From assembly GCF_037975245.1 (NCBI RefSeq), contig NC_092568.1, forward strand, positions 26,284,501 to 26,348,500: DNA of 64,000 bases. The letters run 5' to 3'. Both the position numbers and the translations under genes were made by a program. Origin of the DNA: Apostichopus japonicus. Its lineage: Eukaryota > Echinodermata > Holothuroidea > Aspidochirotida > Stichopodidae. This document shows positions 62,413-64,000 of the stretch, one piece after another. How positions within the stretch are numbered: position 1 is the first letter of the stretch; the number at the start of each line of letters is the position of its first letter. The notes beneath the pieces were generated by a model, which was given only the letters and a program-made list of their open reading frames with translations, made no database searches and was not told the DNA's origin.

Positions 62413-63424
62413 CCCTCTGTAACACATGCAGTAATATCCCCCTGCGAATATTTTCATCGAAAGGGAATATTTTTCGTCAGTTTCTGCGACCTAATGTAAA
62501 AGTGTGCATGGTCCGACTCCCTCAATTACAATCTCTGACATTAAGATGCTTTTCAAGAACATCTTTATGTGCTTTTGCAGAACACAATTCACAGCAGCCC
62601 GAAAGCACTCTACCGATCAGTGTACTCATCAAGCAAGCTGAAGAAAAAGCTAAAGAATCCACGGGGGACGAAGAAAGGAAGAAGAAAGAAAGAAAGCAAA
62701 AGTTTGCCAAATATCAGAGATGGGCCATGTATCTAACTGGAACTATGCTCGCCGGCATTTCACTTCTCACAGTTTATGAACTTGGTGAGGTTATAAATCA
62801 AATAAGCTTGCATTGTTAAAAAAATGTAACTTGCACAGTGTGGTATGTATGAAACAGGTCTAGGCCTAACGCAGGATCCAATAACATAACATGTACGAGA
62901 AGCTACAGCAGGGGGATGATGCAGGACACTATTTTGTAGGCATGATCAGTGTTCTGTCATGATCTCAGAGAATCAGAGAGAAAACTGGCTAATGTATGCC
63001 TATCCAAAACTCCTACCCGAAAGCCATAAGTGATGATGATATTTATTTAGAAATGCAATACTCAATCATTACATCCCTGGCAAAAATTTACCATGCTTTA
63101 ACTACGGTAAATTACTACACTTTTACCATGGTTATACCACGGTAGACCCAAGGTAAGAGTGTAGTAAATATGTGGTAAGTTACCATGGTATTTTGGCCCT
63201 ATGGTCATGGTATTACCATGGTTTACCATGGTATACCATGGTAACTTACACCAAAAATACCATGTATTTACCATGCTTCTACCGCATGTTCACCACAGAT
63301 TTACCAAAGTGAATATTAAAGACATCAAAATATAAATATATGAATTCTGTAGCTTAACATTAGTGCAATGTTATTTTTTTATTTCACACCAGGGGAACCA
63401 AGGAAAGATGAAAATGGACAAATA
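62406..63424 (+). CDS. TIMM50: TIMM50 (TIM23 translocase receptor subunit), first two coding exons
   Basis: The exons are 62406-62784 (donor GTGAGG, phase 1) and 63393-63424 (donor GTAAGT, phase 0); the gene runs off the right edge. The 137 residues visible begin with an Arg-rich, acid-free N-terminus (LRIFSSKGNIFRQFLRPNVK) that fits a mitochondrial presequence. A charged helix (IKQAEEKAKESTGDEERKKK) and a single membrane segment (WAMYLTGTMLAGISLLTVYE) follow, then GEPRKDENGQI. In vertebrate TIMM50 the same order occurs: AEEEAAK-type helix, RWALYLGG-type membrane helix, then GNPELDENG. Known role: it is an inner-membrane anchor whose intermembrane-space FCP-like domain receives presequences for the TIM23 channel. 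That domain is outside the window. Confidence 0.85.
63090..63305. repeat. TACCATGGTA-rich palindromic repeat in TIMM50 intron 1
   Basis: TTACCATG/ACCATGGT words recur at least ten times. A long hairpin can form: GTAAGTTACCATGG near 63177 pairs with CCATGGTAACTTAC near 63237. Flanking words (AAAAAT, TTTACCATGCTT) also recur on both sides. It looks like a small foldback element or palindromic satellite. Confidence 0.6.
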
Positions 63425-64000
63425 GTAAGTCCCAGTTTACTTTAGACTTTTCAACTTTTCCCCAAAAGTGTTCTTATCAATGTTACAGTACTATTATCAT
63501 GAAAGCTTTATCATGCTTTTGGTGGTAGTAATTTTGAAATGCAATGTGTTAAGGTCACGAAAGTGCCAGGAAAGACAGTTAACAGTTGTTAGTTTTAAAC
63601 GAATTGACCAAGTGACAGTTTGATTTTTGTAAATATATCATGGTTGTCTTATTTCAATAGACTTTGACTGTAATTAACTGTGCTAAGGTTTGAAGAAAAA
63701 AGAAACAACTTAGTACCTAGTTTGTTTCTGGTAAGTCATATTCAGTGATGTGACCTTTTAGACCCAATCATACAATGAACCACTGAACCATAAAAGTGAT
63801 TTTGTATCAGTATTTTGTGAGTAGCAAAGAGTGATTTTAGAATGATTCCTGACATTAAAACAAAGGTAATGTCAAATGTTCATCTTGGAAAAAGTGAAAT
63901 ATTGTGAAAGTACTGAGAGGAGAGTTGTTGGTGTTTCATAAATATTTGTGAAATTGATAGCTATGAGGTACTGTGTAGCCGGATGGCTTACTGTTTCATA

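Overview
This is nuclear DNA from an animal. It is AT-rich, with small coding exons separated by long introns with GT..AG borders, tRNA-derived and inverted-repeat mobile elements, and conserved metazoan housekeeping genes. The mix of gene families and repeats fits a marine invertebrate deuterostome such as an echinoderm or hemichordate. That placement is inference, because no species-diagnostic sequence was recognised.

Layout, left to right. (1) 0.7-5.9 kb, plus strand: the last eight coding exons of BBOF1 (basal body orientation factor 1, CCDC176); the 5' end lies outside the window. (2) 8.8-11.0 kb, plus strand: a complete SNRPD2 (Sm D2 core spliceosomal protein, 118 aa), whose first coding exon supplies only five coding bases. 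(3) 14.4-27.4 kb, 34.9-42.1 kb and 50.3-58.8 kb, all minus strand: three tandem paralogues of the SRSF4/5/6 (B52) family of SR splicing factors, here called SR-A, SR-B and SR-C. Each has seven coding exons with identical intron phases (0,2,2,0,2,2). They encode RRM1, a Gly/Arg linker, a pseudo-RRM2 carrying SWQDLKD, and an RS domain (302, 260 and 281 aa). (4) 62.4 kb to the end, plus strand: the first two coding exons of TIMM50, the presequence-receptor subunit of the mitochondrial TIM23 translocase.

The spaces between the SR genes hold mobile DNA. Between SR-A and SR-B is an inverted-repeat element of about 2.2 kb with a THAP zinc-finger fragment, followed by C/G-run dispersed repeats. Just upstream of SR-B is a 3.6 kb element with 24-bp terminal inverted repeats, a BEN-domain reading frame and two internal tandem duplications; it sits inside a small satellite array. 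Between SR-C and TIMM50 are a 353-bp foldback element with a perfect 11-bp target-site duplication and a tRNA-derived SINE with an (ACAT)16 tail.

The two most interesting signals are in the SR genes. First, the intron that splits the invariant SWQ|DLKD heptapeptide contains a block shared by SR-B and SR-C (with a weak counterpart in SR-A): a pyrimidine tract, an acceptor AG, four sense codons and an in-frame TAA, with a GTAAAG donor after 11 nt. This looks like an ancestral poison exon or microexon for autoregulation. Second, SR-A has a second, diverged 132-nt exon coding the first half of RRM1, with its own ATG and donor. It could give an isoform with altered RNA-binding residues.
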